A DNA stretch of 64,000 bases from Mesorhizobium sp. NBSH29 (GCF_015500055.1 NZ_CP045492.1:1870501-1934500); one strand, 5' to 3'. Positions 51,901 to 61,746 are shown, counted from the first letter of the stretch. Numbers and translations: made by a program. The notes: generated from the sequence alone by a model not told the origin.

Positions 51901-52564
51901 TCGCGTAATGCTCCGATTGACGCTGACTGTTGCTATCTGTGCCGCTGCGGCGGCGGTTCTTTTTTTCCGTACTCCTACCTATTTCGAGCAAAGTTACGTC
52001 TCGATTGTCGATCCTCTGCCTTTACGGAGCCATCGTCCATCCGGGCTGTTGATGGATGGTCAAACTCTGAAGCAGGAATTGAAGCTGTCCGCACAGGTCC
52101 GCACATCTCTCGAAAGCTTGAAAGAGGTCTGCGTCCGGACCATGTTTGGCACATATGGGCGCCAGAATGCAGGTATGTTGCACGTGGTGATGGACACACC
52201 CTGGTGGACAGTTGCCAAAGATCTGGATGTCCAAAAACTTCGTGACAATACACTCGCAACGTTTTGTGGATCGACCTCGCCGCGATCCGGCAATGACAGC
52301 GATCCGATGGTTCTTACGATCAAGGGCCTTCAGGGAACACCACGCGGTTCGGTCTCTGCATGGATGACTGCCGATCTTGGAAAAGGACGCGTAAAGCTAA
52401 ACGGCGTCGACCAGGATATGGGTTTGGTATTCGCCATTGCCAAGCCCGATGAGCGCACGCCCTCACGGGTCATGCGCCAACACGTACTGCTTGCGATCTT
52501 TCTTTTGACGATAGGGGTACTGTCCTGGAAAGCCCTTCGCCCGTCAACAATCGATGCACCGTAA
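51893..52564 (+). CDS. Hypothetical protein with two terminal membrane helices
   Basis: I do not recognise this 223-residue protein. An N-terminal hydrophobic helix (LRLTLTVAICAAAAAVLFF) and a C-terminal helix (VLLAIFLLTIGVLSWKAL, about residues 198-215) enclose a ~170-residue soluble, probably periplasmic part. That part has two cysteines (EVCVRT and TFCGST) that could form a disulfide. The start overlaps the DUF2142-like gene by 8 bp, so it is the coupled last gene of the envelope cluster and probably a partner of that membrane protein. Confidence 0.7.
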   Translation: MVDRVMLRLTLTVAICAAAAAVLFFRTPTYFEQSYVSIVDPLPLRSHRPSGLLMDGQTLKQELKLSAQVRTSLESLKEVCVRTMFGTYGRQNAGMLHVVMDTPWWTVAKDLDVQKLRDNTLATFCGSTSPRSGNDSDPMVLTIKGLQGTPRGSVSAWMTADLGKGRVKLNGVDQDMGLVFAIAKPDERTPSRVMRQHVLLAIFLLTIGVLSWKALRPSTIDAP

Positions 52565-52595
52565 ACCGGCCAACCCTTAAAGAGCTAGAAAAACT

Positions 52596-52669
52596 TGGCT
52601 GGGGAACCTGGATTCGAACCAGGACTAACGGAGTCAGAGTCCGTGGGTCTACCGTTAACCTATTCCCCA
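52596..52669 (-). tRNA. tRNA-Gln (anticodon CTG)
   Basis: Reading the minus strand, the cloverleaf is complete. Acceptor TGGGGAA pairs with TTCCCCA, the anticodon stem ACGGA/TCCGT encloses CTCTGAC with anticodon CTG (plus-strand 52635-52637), and the T arm is CTGG-TTCGAAT-CCAG. The discriminator is G and CCA is encoded. The U1-A72 pair is a glutaminyl-tRNA identity feature. A sigma70-like promoter is 53 bp upstream. Confidence 0.95.
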
Positions 52670-52721
52670 GCAGGCTGACAGCAAACTGTCGCCAATGGCG
52701 CTATGGTGCCATTGCGGCTGC

Positions 52722-52749
52722 GTTGTAGCCATGGACGCGCAATAGTCAA
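52722..52749 (-). promoter_or_regulatory. Candidate sigma70 promoter of tRNA-Gln
   Basis: On the minus strand TTGACT (-35, plus 52744-52749) is separated by 16 bp from TACAAC (-10, plus 52722-52727). The tRNA begins about 46 bases after the expected transcription start. This fits alphaproteobacterial tRNA promoters. Confidence 0.6.
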
Positions 52750-52821
52750 GTCCGCCTTCGCGTGCTCGAGGTGCTGGCTGGCGATTTTGCGATCGCCTTC
52801 GGTTGGGTCGCGGGCAGGGCG

Positions 52822-53775
52822 TTAAGCTTGGCTTTTGTCCTTTCGTGACAAAAGCCGCGTCAGTTGCCCGCGCTCGAACGTTAATACCACGCCAAGTGCC
52901 AGAACCAGCGGCACAATCAGGTAGAACAGGCGAAACACGAGAAGTGCTGCAATCACCGCAGCCGGGTCCATTTCAGGCAGGCCTATGAGAAAGACGATCT
53001 CCAGAACGCCCAGGCCGCCCGGCGCATGCGAAATCAGCGCAGCCGAAAACGACACCAGAAAAATGCCGAGCACGATCAGATAGCCGGGGTTGCCGGCTTC
53101 GGGCAAAGCGAAATAGACGATGGATGCGGCCGCTAGCAATTCCAGCGGGCCGATCGTCAACTGCCGCACGACAATCGGCAGCCGAGGATAATAGATGAAC
53201 CGCCCCCGGATTCGAAGCGGCTTAAGATGCAGCCAGCTGCAGAAAATGTAGAGCCCGACAAGCGCCAAAATGCCAAATCCTGCCGTAAGCGAAACCCATG
53301 GCGGGATATCTTCAAAGTAGCGGTGGATGAGATCCGGCTGCAACACCAGAACGGCGCCCGCCAAGACGCCAGTAGCAAGGATGAAGGTGAACCAGCAGAC
53401 GGCAACGAGGATGCCGATCTCGGCAGCGCTTAAGCCCTTCGATCCGTAGGCCCGGTATCGGATCACGGCGCCTGAAATCACCGAGCCGCCTATATTGTGC
53501 GATAAGGCGTAGGTGGTGAATGAGCACGCAGTGATGAACAGCCAAGGGACCTTTTTGCGCAAATGCATCAGCGCAATGTGGTCATAGCCTGCAAGGGCGG
53601 CATAGGCGACGATCGATCCGAGCGCCGCCAAAACCCATTGATGGAACCGGATCGCAGCTAGCCCGTCGCCAACATCCTCGATCGAGATGCCGCGCAACTC
53701 CTTGTAGAGCAGCCACACAGACAGTGCCACCGCAGCAAGGCCTATCACCGGCCAGATAAAATCTTTCCACTTCAT
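52822..53775 (-). CDS. UPF0104 / YbhN-like membrane protein
   Basis: A 317-residue polytopic UPF0104 (lysylphosphatidylglycerol synthase TM-domain) protein with about eight helices. SHAPGGLGVLEIVFLIGL is the family's PGGLG motif; HNIGGSVISGAVIRYRAYG is the N-terminal equivalent seen in MprF halves. It is distinct from the paralogue at 49375 and stands alone behind the tRNA. No synthase domain is attached; the soluble DUF2156 protein at 45277 could be the missing half. ATG 53775 starts the first helix. The last codons lie in a strong hairpin. Confidence 0.87.
   Translation of the reverse strand: MKWKDFIWPVIGLAAVALSVWLLYKELRGISIEDVGDGLAAIRFHQWVLAALGSIVAYAALAGYDHIALMHLRKKVPWLFITACSFTTYALSHNIGGSVISGAVIRYRAYGSKGLSAAEIGILVAVCWFTFILATGVLAGAVLVLQPDLIHRYFEDIPPWVSLTAGFGILALVGLYIFCSWLHLKPLRIRGRFIYYPRLPIVVRQLTIGPLELLAAASIVYFALPEAGNPGYLIVLGIFLVSFSAALISHAPGGLGVLEIVFLIGLPEMDPAAVIAALLVFRLFYLIVPLVLALGVVLTFERGQLTRLLSRKDKSQA
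52830..52856. other. Perfect hairpin spanning the UPF0104 C-terminal codons
   Basis: GGCTTTTGTC (52830-52839) and GACAAAAGCC (52847-52856) form a perfect 10-bp stem with a seven-base loop. It lies within the last codons before the stop at 52822. No U-run follows, so it is an mRNA structure or DNA element rather than a classical terminator. Confidence 0.5.
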
Positions 53776-54001
53776 GCCTGGCGGATCGCTCCCGATGTCC
53801 GTGACCGAATCGTGTTTTTACTTCTTAACCGGCCCCCTCAAGCATTGAACCGTTTTCTGCGCCGGCAAGCAAATTTAATGGCGCGGGAGAGTGGTCGGAA
53901 GGGCTTGGTGATTCCGTCAGCCACTGATACCCTGATAGCAACGCAAGAGATCGGCGCGTGCGGCAATCAAGAAATTGCGCGGCGCTAGAAGGAATACCAA
54001 G

Positions 54002-55324
54002 GTGAAAGACCCCGATACCGGCGTTTCCACGTCAGGTTCAGGGGCATCGCCGGGCTTCACGCAACAGGCGCGGAGTCCGTCTGCCGAGGGCGCGAAAGGC
54101 CCCAAGGCGGAGGGCCGGTCTGGCAACGGACCAGAGTCAGGTGCTGCTCCCCATGACAAACCGCGTTCCAAAAAGCGGCGCAAGCGGCGGCGCGGGCGCA
54201 AGGTGTTTGCGCGCGACACGGTCGTTGCGGAAAAGGCCGTCCTGATTCAGCCTGTAGCCGTCATCGCCGAAAAGCCTGCCTCTCCAGGCGTACGGCAGTC
54301 ACGCTTTGGCGCGACGGACCTGCCGGCTTTTGCCGCACTTGACCTTGGAACCAACAATTGCCGGCTTCTGGTCGCCATACCGACGCGTCCGGGGCAGTTT
54401 AGGGTGGTGGATGCGTTTTCGCGCATTGTGCGCCTGGGCGAAGGGCTGACCGCCAATGGCAGACTGGGCGAAGCCGCAATGGACCGCGCAGTGCAGGCGC
54501 TGAAAGTTTGTGCCGACAAGCTTGGACACAGGCCGCTACGGCGTGCCCGCCTGATTGCCACCGAAGCCTGCCGGTCCGCCGATAATGGCGCCCAATTCAT
54601 CGCGCGGGTTAAGGCCGAAACCGGTCTCGCACTGGAAATCATTGATCGCCGCACAGAAGCTAGGCTAGCCGTATCTGGCTGCGGATCGCTGATCGAGCGG
54701 GATACGGATGGCGTGGTGCTGTTCGATATCGGCGGAGGCTCGTCGGAAATAGCGCTGGTGGACGTGTCACGCCAGCGTACGCCCCGCCTCGCCAACCACA
54801 TTGTCTCGTGGACGTCACTTCCCGTAGGAGTGGTGTCTCTGGCCGAGCGCTTTGGCGGACGCAATGTGACGCCTGCCGTCTTCGACGCCATGGTGGACGA
54901 CGTGACTAAAATGCTGCATGCGTTTGAGGGTCGAGACCGGCTCGCACACCTCGTTGAGGGCGGGCGCTTTCATCTTCTGGGGACGTCGGGAACAGTCACG
55001 ACACTTGCTGGCGTACATCTGGGGCTGGAGCGCTATGACCGCCGCCGTGTAGACGGGCTGTGGTTGAACCAGGCACATGTCGATTCAATGGTCGAGAAGA
55101 TTTTGGGCTGGGATTTTGATGAGCGTGTAGCCAACCCATGTATCGGTGCAGACCGCGCAGACCTGGTGCTGGCGGGCTGCGCCATTTTGCAGGCCATCCG
55201 CGCTATATGGCCATCTGAGCGGCTGCGTGTGGCCGACCGTGGCCTGCGTGAGGGTATTTTGAGTGATTTGATGGCAGAAGAGGGCGTTTGGCGACGCAAC
55301 TGGCGTCCGGAGGCGCAGAAATGA
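54002..55324 (+). CDS. ppx: Ppx/GppA exopolyphosphatase family protein
   Basis: A 440-residue Ppx/GppA phosphatase. Domain motifs are [16 protein letters not shown] (phosphate 1), [14 protein letters not shown] and [16 protein letters not shown] (phosphate 2), with [18 protein letters not shown]. It hydrolyses polyphosphate or (p)ppGpp. About 110 residues of low-complexity, basic sequence precede the domain ([15 protein letters not shown]), much longer than in E. coli. GTG 54002 with AAGGAAT upstream is the start. The stop overlaps rlmE (ATGA), a pairing common in Rhizobiales, which suggests a link to ribosome maturation. Confidence 0.92.
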   Translation: MKDPDTGVSTSGSGASPGFTQQARSPSAEGAKGPKAEGRSGNGPESGAAPHDKPRSKKRRKRRRGRKVFARDTVVAEKAVLIQPVAVIAEKPASPGVRQSRFGATDLPAFAALDLGTNNCRLLVAIPTRPGQFRVVDAFSRIVRLGEGLTANGRLGEAAMDRAVQALKVCADKLGHRPLRRARLIATEACRSADNGAQFIARVKAETGLALEIIDRRTEARLAVSGCGSLIERDTDGVVLFDIGGGSSEIALVDVSRQRTPRLANHIVSWTSLPVGVVSLAERFGGRNVTPAVFDAMVDDVTKMLHAFEGRDRLAHLVEGGRFHLLGTSGTVTTLAGVHLGLERYDRRRVDGLWLNQAHVDSMVEKILGWDFDERVANPCIGADRADLVLAGCAILQAIRAIWPSERLRVADRGLREGILSDLMAEEGVWRRNWRPEAQK

Positions 55325-56037
55325 CCAAGAGACCGGTATCGTCCAACGGCCCGGGCGGCGCTCGCGTGCTGCGCACTAAGGTCAAGAAGAAGCGCGGCCT
55401 GAAGGAATCGTCGCGGCGCTGGCTGGAGCGCCATCTGAACGATCCTTATGTTCAACGCTCCAAAGCCGAGGGCTTCCGGTCGCGCGCGGCCTACAAGCTG
55501 ATCGAGATTGACGACAAGCACAAGATTTTGAAACCCGGACTGCGTGTCATCGACCTTGGAGCTGCCCCGGGGGGGTGGTGCCAGGTGGCGGCGGACCGCA
55601 TAGGTTCCCCCGAGGAAGCTCCACGTATCGCCGCAATTGACTATCTGGAAATGGACCCGGTCCCGGGTACCGCCTTTCTGCAAATGGATTTTCTGGATGA
55701 TGAGGCGCCCGCAAAACTGCTGGAGACGCTAGGTGGCGCGCCGGATATTGTCTTGTCCGATATGGCGTCGCCGACGACAGGACATCGGCGTACAGACCAT
55801 ATCCGCACCATGCACCTTTGCGAGGTGGCGGCCGATTTTGCGATTGCGGTGCTTAAACCGGGCGGGCACTTCCTCGCCAAGACTTTTCAGGGCGGGACCG
55901 AAGCTGGCCTGCTTGATCTCTTGAAGCGCAATTTCCGCACGGTCCATCACGTCAAGCCGCCGGCATCACGCGATGAATCCGTCGAGCTTTATCTGCTCGC
56001 CAAAGACTTTAAAGGGAAACCTGAAACCGAACGCTAG
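55321..56037 (+). CDS. rlmE: 23S rRNA uridine-2'-O-methyltransferase RlmE (FtsJ/RrmJ)
   Basis: A 238-residue FtsJ-type methyltransferase that modifies the ribose of the A-loop uridine (U2552 in E. coli). SAM motif [20 protein letters not shown]; the K-D-K-E tetrad is seen as [26 protein letters not shown] and [11 protein letters not shown]. Its ~30-residue basic N-terminus ([19 protein letters not shown]) is an rRNA-binding type extension. ATG 55321 is coupled to ppx; 120 bp separate it from guaB. Confidence 0.95.
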   Translation: MTKRPVSSNGPGGARVLRTKVKKKRGLKESSRRWLERHLNDPYVQRSKAEGFRSRAAYKLIEIDDKHKILKPGLRVIDLGAAPGGWCQVAADRIGSPEEAPRIAAIDYLEMDPVPGTAFLQMDFLDDEAPAKLLETLGGAPDIVLSDMASPTTGHRRTDHIRTMHLCEVAADFAIAVLKPGGHFLAKTFQGGTEAGLLDLLKRNFRTVHHVKPPASRDESVELYLLAKDFKGKPETER

Positions 56038-56121
56038 CATCTCCGGCCTTTTCAATCGGGTGCAAGCATGGTACCAGCCCGTGCCAATCCTGAAAGGGAA
56101 TTTACGAGTCGGCGCAGCCCC

Positions 56122-56137
56122 ACGGGCGAGCGCCCGT
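56122..56137. other. Hairpin in the rlmE-guaB gap
   Basis: ACGGGCG (56122-56128) and CGCCCGT (56131-56137) are perfect arms followed by TTCGCATTT, 20 bp before guaB. It may be a weak terminator of ppx-rlmE or a structure in the guaB leader. No riboswitch-like architecture is apparent. Confidence 0.45.
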
Positions 56138-56157
56138 TTCGCATTTAAGGGATAGGC

Positions 56158-57657
56158 ATGGCCAAGATCATCGAAACCGCTACCGGCACTTTGGCACTCA
56201 CCTTCGACGACGTGCTCCTGCAGCCAGGTCATTCGGAAGTCATGCCGGGCCAGACCGACGTGTCCACCACCATCGCTGGCGACATCTATCTTCACATCCC
56301 CATTATTTCAGCCGCAATGGACACCGTGACGGAATCGCGGCTGGCTATTGCGATGGCTCAGGCCGGGGGTATCGGCGTCATCCATCGCAACTTCACTCCA
56401 CCTGAGCAGGCTGAGCAGGTACGTCAGGTGAAGAAGTTTGAGTCTGGCATGGTCATCAACCCGGTTACCATAGGGCCGGAAGCCACGCTTTCCGATGCTC
56501 TGATGTTGATGCGCACCTATAGCATCTCCGGCATTCCGGTCGTTGAAAATGGAGGCTCCGGCGGGCAGAAAACCGGACGATTGGTGGGCATCGTCACCAA
56601 TCGCGATGTGCGCTTTGCTTCTGACCCGAACCAGGCCGTCTACGAATTGATGACACGCGATAATCTGATAACGGTGAAGGAAAGCGTTCAGCAGGACGAG
56701 GCCAAGCGCCTTCTCCACCAGCATCGAATTGAAAAGCTGCTGGTCGTAGACAAGGACTTCAACTGCGTTGGCCTGGTAACCGTCAAGGATATAGAAAAGT
56801 CGCAGTTGAATCCGCACGCTTCGAAAGATGCGCAGGGACGGCTGAGAGTGGCTGCTGCCACCAGCGTCGGTGATGACGGGTTCGAGCGCGCTGAACGATT
56901 GATCGATGCCGGTGTCGATCTTCTGGTTATCGACACCGCCCACGGTCATTCACAGCGCGTTCTCGACGCTGTCACGCGTGCGAAAAAGCTTTCCAATTCG
57001 GTGCGCATCATGGCTGGCAACGTGGCCACTGCCGCAGGCACACAGGCCCTCATTGATGCCGGTGCCGACGCCGTCAAAATCGGCATTGGACCTGGCTCCA
57101 TCTGCACCACGCGCATCGTCGCCGGCGTAGGCGTACCGCAGCTGTCAGCGATCATGTCGGCGGTGGAAACCGCCGAAAAGTCGGGCGTTTCGATTATTGC
57201 TGACGGTGGCATCAAATATTCAGGCGACCTTGCCAAAGCTTTGGCAGCAGGTGCTGGTGCTGCGATGATCGGGTCGCTTTTGGCTGGAACGGACGAAAGT
57301 CCCGGGGAAGTTTATCTTCATCAAGGTCGTTCGTTCAAAGCCTATCGCGGCATGGGTTCGGTAGGTGCCATGGCGCGCGGTTCGGCCGACCGATATTTCC
57401 AAGCAGAGGTGCGCGATACGCTGAAGCTCGTTCCCGAAGGCATTGAGGGGCAGGTGCCCTACAAAGGGCCGGTGGCCGGGGTTTTGCACCAGCTGGCCGG
57501 CGGCCTGAAAGCTGCGATGGGCTATGTCGGAGCGGCCACCCTGAACGATTTTCGCGAGCGGGCTACATTCGTGCGGATTTCCAATGCCGGCCTGCGCGAA
57601 AGCCACACGCATGACGTGACGATTACCCGTGAAAGCCCCAACTACCCCGGTGCGTGA
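56158..57657 (+). CDS. guaB: IMP dehydrogenase GuaB
   Basis: A 499-residue IMPDH that oxidises IMP to XMP, the committed step to guanine nucleotides. The catalytic loop is [16 protein letters not shown] with the active cysteine; [17 protein letters not shown] is the N-terminal signature; two CBS domains lie at about residues 95-215 ([29 protein letters not shown]). The flap region [18 protein letters not shown] is intact. ATG 56158 is used after AAGGGATAGGC. The 3' end overlaps the convergent oxyR by 16 bp. Confidence 0.97.
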   Translation: MAKIIETATGTLALTFDDVLLQPGHSEVMPGQTDVSTTIAGDIYLHIPIISAAMDTVTESRLAIAMAQAGGIGVIHRNFTPPEQAEQVRQVKKFESGMVINPVTIGPEATLSDALMLMRTYSISGIPVVENGGSGGQKTGRLVGIVTNRDVRFASDPNQAVYELMTRDNLITVKESVQQDEAKRLLHQHRIEKLLVVDKDFNCVGLVTVKDIEKSQLNPHASKDAQGRLRVAAATSVGDDGFERAERLIDAGVDLLVIDTAHGHSQRVLDAVTRAKKLSNSVRIMAGNVATAAGTQALIDAGADAVKIGIGPGSICTTRIVAGVGVPQLSAIMSAVETAEKSGVSIIADGGIKYSGDLAKALAAGAGAAMIGSLLAGTDESPGEVYLHQGRSFKAYRGMGSVGAMARGSADRYFQAEVRDTLKLVPEGIEGQVPYKGPVAGVLHQLAGGLKAAMGYVGAATLNDFRERATFVRISNAGLRESHTHDVTITRESPNYPGA

Positions 57658-58568
57658 TCCAGCGTTTCTGTATGCAGGCCGCTGATGCCGCCCAGCACTT
57701 CAGCGAGTTCCATGCATTGATGGTGGCGCATCCCGTTGCGCCGCCAGGCCAAGCAGATGTCGCGTGACGGAATAGGCTCGGCAAAAGGCACGACATTAAG
57801 GCCGGGTATTGCTTTGGCTGACCGCGCTGCCATTTCGGGGACAATAGTCACGCCCATACCGTGTGAAACCATGTGCAGCAACGTTGTGAGGCTGGTGGCG
57901 CCATAACTCGCCATTGCGGTAGGCTTGACGCTCCCGCAGATGGCCATGGCCTGGTCCCGCATGCAGTGGCCCTCCTCCAGCAACATCAGACGTTCCAGCG
58001 CCGGGCTTTCGGGTGGCACGGGAGGCTTGTCGAAGCCAGGGTCGTTCGCAGGCACCGCCAGAAAAAAGCGGTCGCGAAACAGGGTCTCCAGCGCAAGACC
58101 GGGATAGTCGAGCGGAAGGGCTGCGACAAATCCGTCGATCAGTCCGCTAGCGGTATCGTCGACCAGCGTTGCGGTAACCGCCTCTCGCAGTTCCAGACTC
58201 AGATTTGGAAATCGTTCTTTCAAAGCAGGCAACGCGTATGGCAAAAGGTACGGCGCAACCGTTGGTATAATGCCGAGACGGAAGCGACCCTGCATCGACT
58301 TGCGCCCCTTGCTCGCGTTCGTTTCCAGGTCGCGGACTTCAGCCAGAATACTCTCAATGCGCGGGCGAAGCGCCTCTGCGGTGTCGGTCAGCCGAATCGT
58401 CTTGCCACCACGTTCAAAAAGCCGCGATGAAAGCCGCTCCTCCATCTCTGCGATCTGGGCCGAGAGTGCCGGTTGGCTCACGCCCGCCATCTGAGCGGCG
58501 CGGCCAAAATGCAGCGTCTGAGCGAGTGCGTCGAAATATTGCAGCTGCCGCAGGGTAACTCGTATCAT
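57642..58568 (-). CDS. oxyR: LysR-family hydrogen peroxide regulator OxyR
   Basis: A 308-residue LysR regulator. The winged HTH (LRQLQYFDALAQTLHFGRAAQMAGVSQPALSAQI) is followed by a periplasmic-binding-like domain with both redox cysteines, Cys202 and Cys211, in EEGHCMRDQAMAICG; this is the OxyR hallmark. H2O2 forms the disulfide and activates antioxidant genes. It is divergent from katA, its likely target. ATG 58568; the stop lies inside the guaB 3' end. Confidence 0.95.
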   Translation of the reverse strand: MIRVTLRQLQYFDALAQTLHFGRAAQMAGVSQPALSAQIAEMEERLSSRLFERGGKTIRLTDTAEALRPRIESILAEVRDLETNASKGRKSMQGRFRLGIIPTVAPYLLPYALPALKERFPNLSLELREAVTATLVDDTASGLIDGFVAALPLDYPGLALETLFRDRFFLAVPANDPGFDKPPVPPESPALERLMLLEEGHCMRDQAMAICGSVKPTAMASYGATSLTTLLHMVSHGMGVTIVPEMAARSAKAIPGLNVVPFAEPIPSRDICLAWRRNGMRHHQCMELAEVLGGISGLHTETLDHAPG

Positions 58569-58713
58569 AACCTGATCTTATCGAAAGAAATAGCAAAGGC
58601 AATTTGTGTTTATCGCACAGCCGGCCTATCCTGCGTTGCTCCAGTGTGGCGGGCTAAAGTTTGCCCTGGAAAATTCGGTAAAAGCAGCACGATTGACGAG
58701 GGAGGCGAAAGCC

Positions 58714-60216
58714 ATGACGAAACCCACTATGACCACATCGGCAGGGTCGCCTGTCCCCGACAACCAGAATTCGCTGAGCGCCGGTGAGCGCGGTCCGCTG
58801 CTTCTTCAAGACTATCAGTTGATTGAGAAACTGGCGCACCAGAACCGCGAGCGGATTCCTGAGCGAGCCGTTCACGCAAAGGGCTGGGGTGCCCATGGCA
58901 CACTTAAGATCACCGGCGATATATCGAGATACACCAAGGCCAAGGCATTGCAACCGGGCTCTGAGACGCCGCTTATCCTGCGCTTTTCGACGGTCGCCGG
59001 CGAGCAGGGTGCGGCCGACGCCGAACGTGATGTGCGCGGCTTTGCCATTAAGTTTTACACCGAGGAAGGCAACTGGGATCTGGTCGGCAACAACACGCCC
59101 GTATTCTTCGTCCGCGATCCGGTAAAATTCCCCGACTTCATCCACACCCAGAAGCGTCACCCCAAGACCAATATGCGTTCACCCACCGCAATGTGGGATT
59201 TCTGGTCGTTGTCGCCTGAGAGCCTCCATCAAGTAACGATTCTGATGTCGGATCGCGGCCTCCCAACCGACGTCCGGCATATCAATGGCTACGGGTCGCA
59301 CACCTACTCGTTCTGGAACGACGCCGGTGAACGATACTGGGTAAAGTTCCACTTCAAGACGATGCAGGGCCATCGACACTGGACCAACGAGGAAGCCGAA
59401 CAAGTGATCGGCAAGACGCGCGAATCCACCCAGGAAGATCTTTATAACGCGCTTGAAAATGGCGAGTTTCCGAAGTGGAAAGTCCAGGTGCAGATCATGC
59501 CCGAACTGGATGCGGACAAAACCTCCTACAACCCGTTCGATCTTACCAAGGTATGGCCTCACGGCGAATATCCGCCAATCGACATTGGCGTGATGGAACT
59601 TAACCGCAATCCAGAAAATTATTTCACCGAGATCGAAAACGCCGCATTTTCGCCTTCCAATATCGTGCCGGGTATCAGCTTTTCGCCCGACAAGATGCTG
59701 CAGGCGCGTGTGTTCTCCTACGCGGATGCACACCGTCACCGGCTTGGCACGCATTACGAAGCAATTCCCGTCAACCGCCCGCACAATGAAGTCCATCACT
59801 ACCACCGGGATGGCCAGATGAACACATATGGGGGCATCAAGACCGGCAACCCGGATGCATATTATGAGCCAAACTCATTTGGTGGCCCGGTTGAAAAGCC
59901 GGAAGCGAAAGAGCCACCGCTGCGCATTTCAGGCGATGCTGACCGCTACAACCACCGCATCGGCAATGATGACTATGCGCAGCCGCGCGCTTTGTTCAGT
60001 CTGTTCGACGATAGCCAGAAGCAACGCCTGTTCTCCAACATTGCGGCAGCGATGGGCGGCATTCCGCAGGAAATCGAAAATCGGCAGTTGGCACATTTCG
60101 ACAAGGTCCATCCTGACTATGGCAATGGCGTGCGTCGTGCGCTCGCAGCCGCGGATGGTACGGAGCGCCCGGCAATCTCGGTCACCGAGAACACACCTCA
60201 GGAAGCAGCCGAATAA
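58714..60216 (+). CDS. katA: Monofunctional heme catalase KatA
   Basis: A 500-residue clade-3 type small-subunit catalase. The distal histidine is in [40 protein letters not shown] holds the conserved asparagine/phenylalanine region, and [20 protein letters not shown] the proximal tyrosine. It dismutates H2O2 to water and oxygen in the cytoplasm. ATG 58714 follows GAGGGAGGCGAAAGCC. It is divergent from oxyR; 145 bp between them likely carries OxyR sites, though I cannot fix one with confidence. A strong terminator follows. Confidence 0.96.
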   Translation: MTKPTMTTSAGSPVPDNQNSLSAGERGPLLLQDYQLIEKLAHQNRERIPERAVHAKGWGAHGTLKITGDISRYTKAKALQPGSETPLILRFSTVAGEQGAADAERDVRGFAIKFYTEEGNWDLVGNNTPVFFVRDPVKFPDFIHTQKRHPKTNMRSPTAMWDFWSLSPESLHQVTILMSDRGLPTDVRHINGYGSHTYSFWNDAGERYWVKFHFKTMQGHRHWTNEEAEQVIGKTRESTQEDLYNALENGEFPKWKVQVQIMPELDADKTSYNPFDLTKVWPHGEYPPIDIGVMELNRNPENYFTEIENAAFSPSNIVPGISFSPDKMLQARVFSYADAHRHRLGTHYEAIPVNRPHNEVHHYHRDGQMNTYGGIKTGNPDAYYEPNSFGGPVEKPEAKEPPLRISGDADRYNHRIGNDDYAQPRALFSLFDDSQKQRLFSNIAAAMGGIPQEIENRQLAHFDKVHPDYGNGVRRALAAADGTERPAISVTENTPQEAAE

Positions 60217-60242
60217 TCTCACCACCTCCCAAGGTTTGCGTG

Positions 60243-60276
60243 CAGGCGCGGAGCAATCCGCGCCTGTTTCTCTTTG
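60243..60276 (+). terminator. Rho-independent terminator after katA
   Basis: CAGGCGCGG (60243-60251) and CCGCGCCTG (60258-60266) form a perfect 9-bp GC-rich stem with loop AGCAAT, followed by TTTCTCTTTG. It lies 27 bp after the katA stop and is a good intrinsic terminator. Confidence 0.85.
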
Positions 60277-60362
60277 TTCTGCCGGACCTCAATCACTTGC
60301 CTCACCGGTCGCAGCCTTGTAGTCAGTCCGCACACGGGCAACCGAAAAGGAAAGTATCAAAA

Positions 60363-61652
60363 ATGCGGCTAGGCGGACGACTGGCAGGAGCCATAGAAGT
60401 TCTTGAAGATATCGAACGGCGGCACCGCCCCGCTTCCGAAGCGCTAAAGGATTGGGGCTTGTCTCACCGCTTCGCCGGCTCAGGCGATCGGTCCGCGATT
60501 GGCAATATCGTCTATGACGCACTGCGCCGCCGCCGTTCTGCCGCCTGGCTGTTCGATAGCGACACGCCACGCGCGCTGGGATATGGCGCGTTACTGCTCG
60601 AGTGGAGCGAGACACCGGAAAGCCTGAATGCCGCGCTCGCAGGAGACCGGTTTGCGCCCGAACCGCTGAGCGAAAGCGAACAGCAAGCGCTTCTGGGTCG
60701 CCATTTAGACAATGCACCGGATGCCGTCAGAGCCGATTGCCCTGATTGGTGCGCACCCCTGCTACAAGAATCCTATGGCGAAGACTGGGTCGCTGAGGCG
60801 AGGGGGCTGTCAGGTCGGCCACCGCTTGATCTGCGAGCTAACACACTAAAGGCTGACCAGAAGAGGGTGCTCGCGGAACTGGAGGGCACCGGCGCCTTCA
60901 ATGCACCCATTGCCCAGAACGGTATTCGCATTCCGCCGATTTCAGGACATGGTCGTCACCCCAACGTGCAAGCCGAGCCAGCCTTCCAGAAAGGTTGGTT
61001 CGAAGTACAGGACGAGGGCTCGCAGTTGGTCGCGGCTTTGGCTGCACTAGGGACTTCGTCTCAGGTTCTGGATTATTGCGCAGGTGCCGGCGGCAAGACC
61101 CTCGCGCTCTCTGCTGCCATGGAGAATCGTGGCCAGATTTTTGCATATGATTCCGAAAAGCAGCGCCTTGCGCCCATCTTCGACCGGCTGAACCGCGCCG
61201 GCACGCGCAATGTGCAGGCCATCGCCAAACCTGCAGAACTTGCGCCCCTGGTTGATCAGATGGATCTGGTTCTGGTCGACGCCCCTTGCACAGGCAGCGG
61301 CACTTGGCGCCGGCGACCGGATGCGAAATGGCGGCTCACTGCCCGCCAGCTGGACGTGCGTCTTGCCGAGCAATCCGCCATTCTCGGTGCAGCGAGAAGC
61401 TACGTAAAACCGGGCGGAACGCTGGTCTATATTACCTGCTCGGTTTTCGCTGCCGAGAACGACGCGCAGGTGAAAGCCTTCCTTGCTGCAAACTCAGGTT
61501 TTGCCGCGGTGGATGCACAAGCAATTTGGCAAAAACACTTCCCCGGCCATCCGGAAGCAGTGCGATTCGGTGCCGATGGTGGGATATCCCTTACTCCGGC
61601 AAGGACGGGTACTGACGGCTTCTTTTTTGCCGCACTCACCCGCAAGACATAA
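60363..61652 (+). CDS. RsmB/NOP family rRNA cytosine-C5 methyltransferase
   Basis: A 429-residue RsmB/NOP-family SAM RNA methyltransferase. The SAM site is LDYCAGAGGKTLALSAAM; motif IV is VLVDAPCTGSGTWRRRPDAKW with the Pro-Cys pair, and motif VI VYITCSVFAAEND holds the catalytic cysteine. The ~190-residue N-terminal helical part is a partial, divergent RNA-binding domain. It would methylate a cytosine of 16S rRNA. ATG 60363 begins MRLGGRLAGAIEVLEDIE, typical of rhizobial homologues. In related genomes it lies close to guaB and guaA. Confidence 0.93.
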   Translation: MRLGGRLAGAIEVLEDIERRHRPASEALKDWGLSHRFAGSGDRSAIGNIVYDALRRRRSAAWLFDSDTPRALGYGALLLEWSETPESLNAALAGDRFAPEPLSESEQQALLGRHLDNAPDAVRADCPDWCAPLLQESYGEDWVAEARGLSGRPPLDLRANTLKADQKRVLAELEGTGAFNAPIAQNGIRIPPISGHGRHPNVQAEPAFQKGWFEVQDEGSQLVAALAALGTSSQVLDYCAGAGGKTLALSAAMENRGQIFAYDSEKQRLAPIFDRLNRAGTRNVQAIAKPAELAPLVDQMDLVLVDAPCTGSGTWRRRPDAKWRLTARQLDVRLAEQSAILGAARSYVKPGGTLVYITCSVFAAENDAQVKAFLAANSGFAAVDAQAIWQKHFPGHPEAVRFGADGGISLTPARTGTDGFFFAALTRKT

Positions 61653-61746
61653 GTCATTGCAATGCGAAGCTTTTTGAATGGCAACGTAGTGGACATTTTG
61701 CATTTCCTTAACCCGAATAAATTCGGATTGGCGGGGAATTAAAGCC

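Noticed and set aside
52565-52821. tRNA-Gln as an integration site of a genomic island
   Set aside because: No integrase gene and no repeat of the tRNA 3' end were seen in the window.
56038-56157. Possible purine riboswitch in the guaB leader
   Set aside because: The 120-bp gap has only one short hairpin and no three-way junction or conserved purine-aptamer core.
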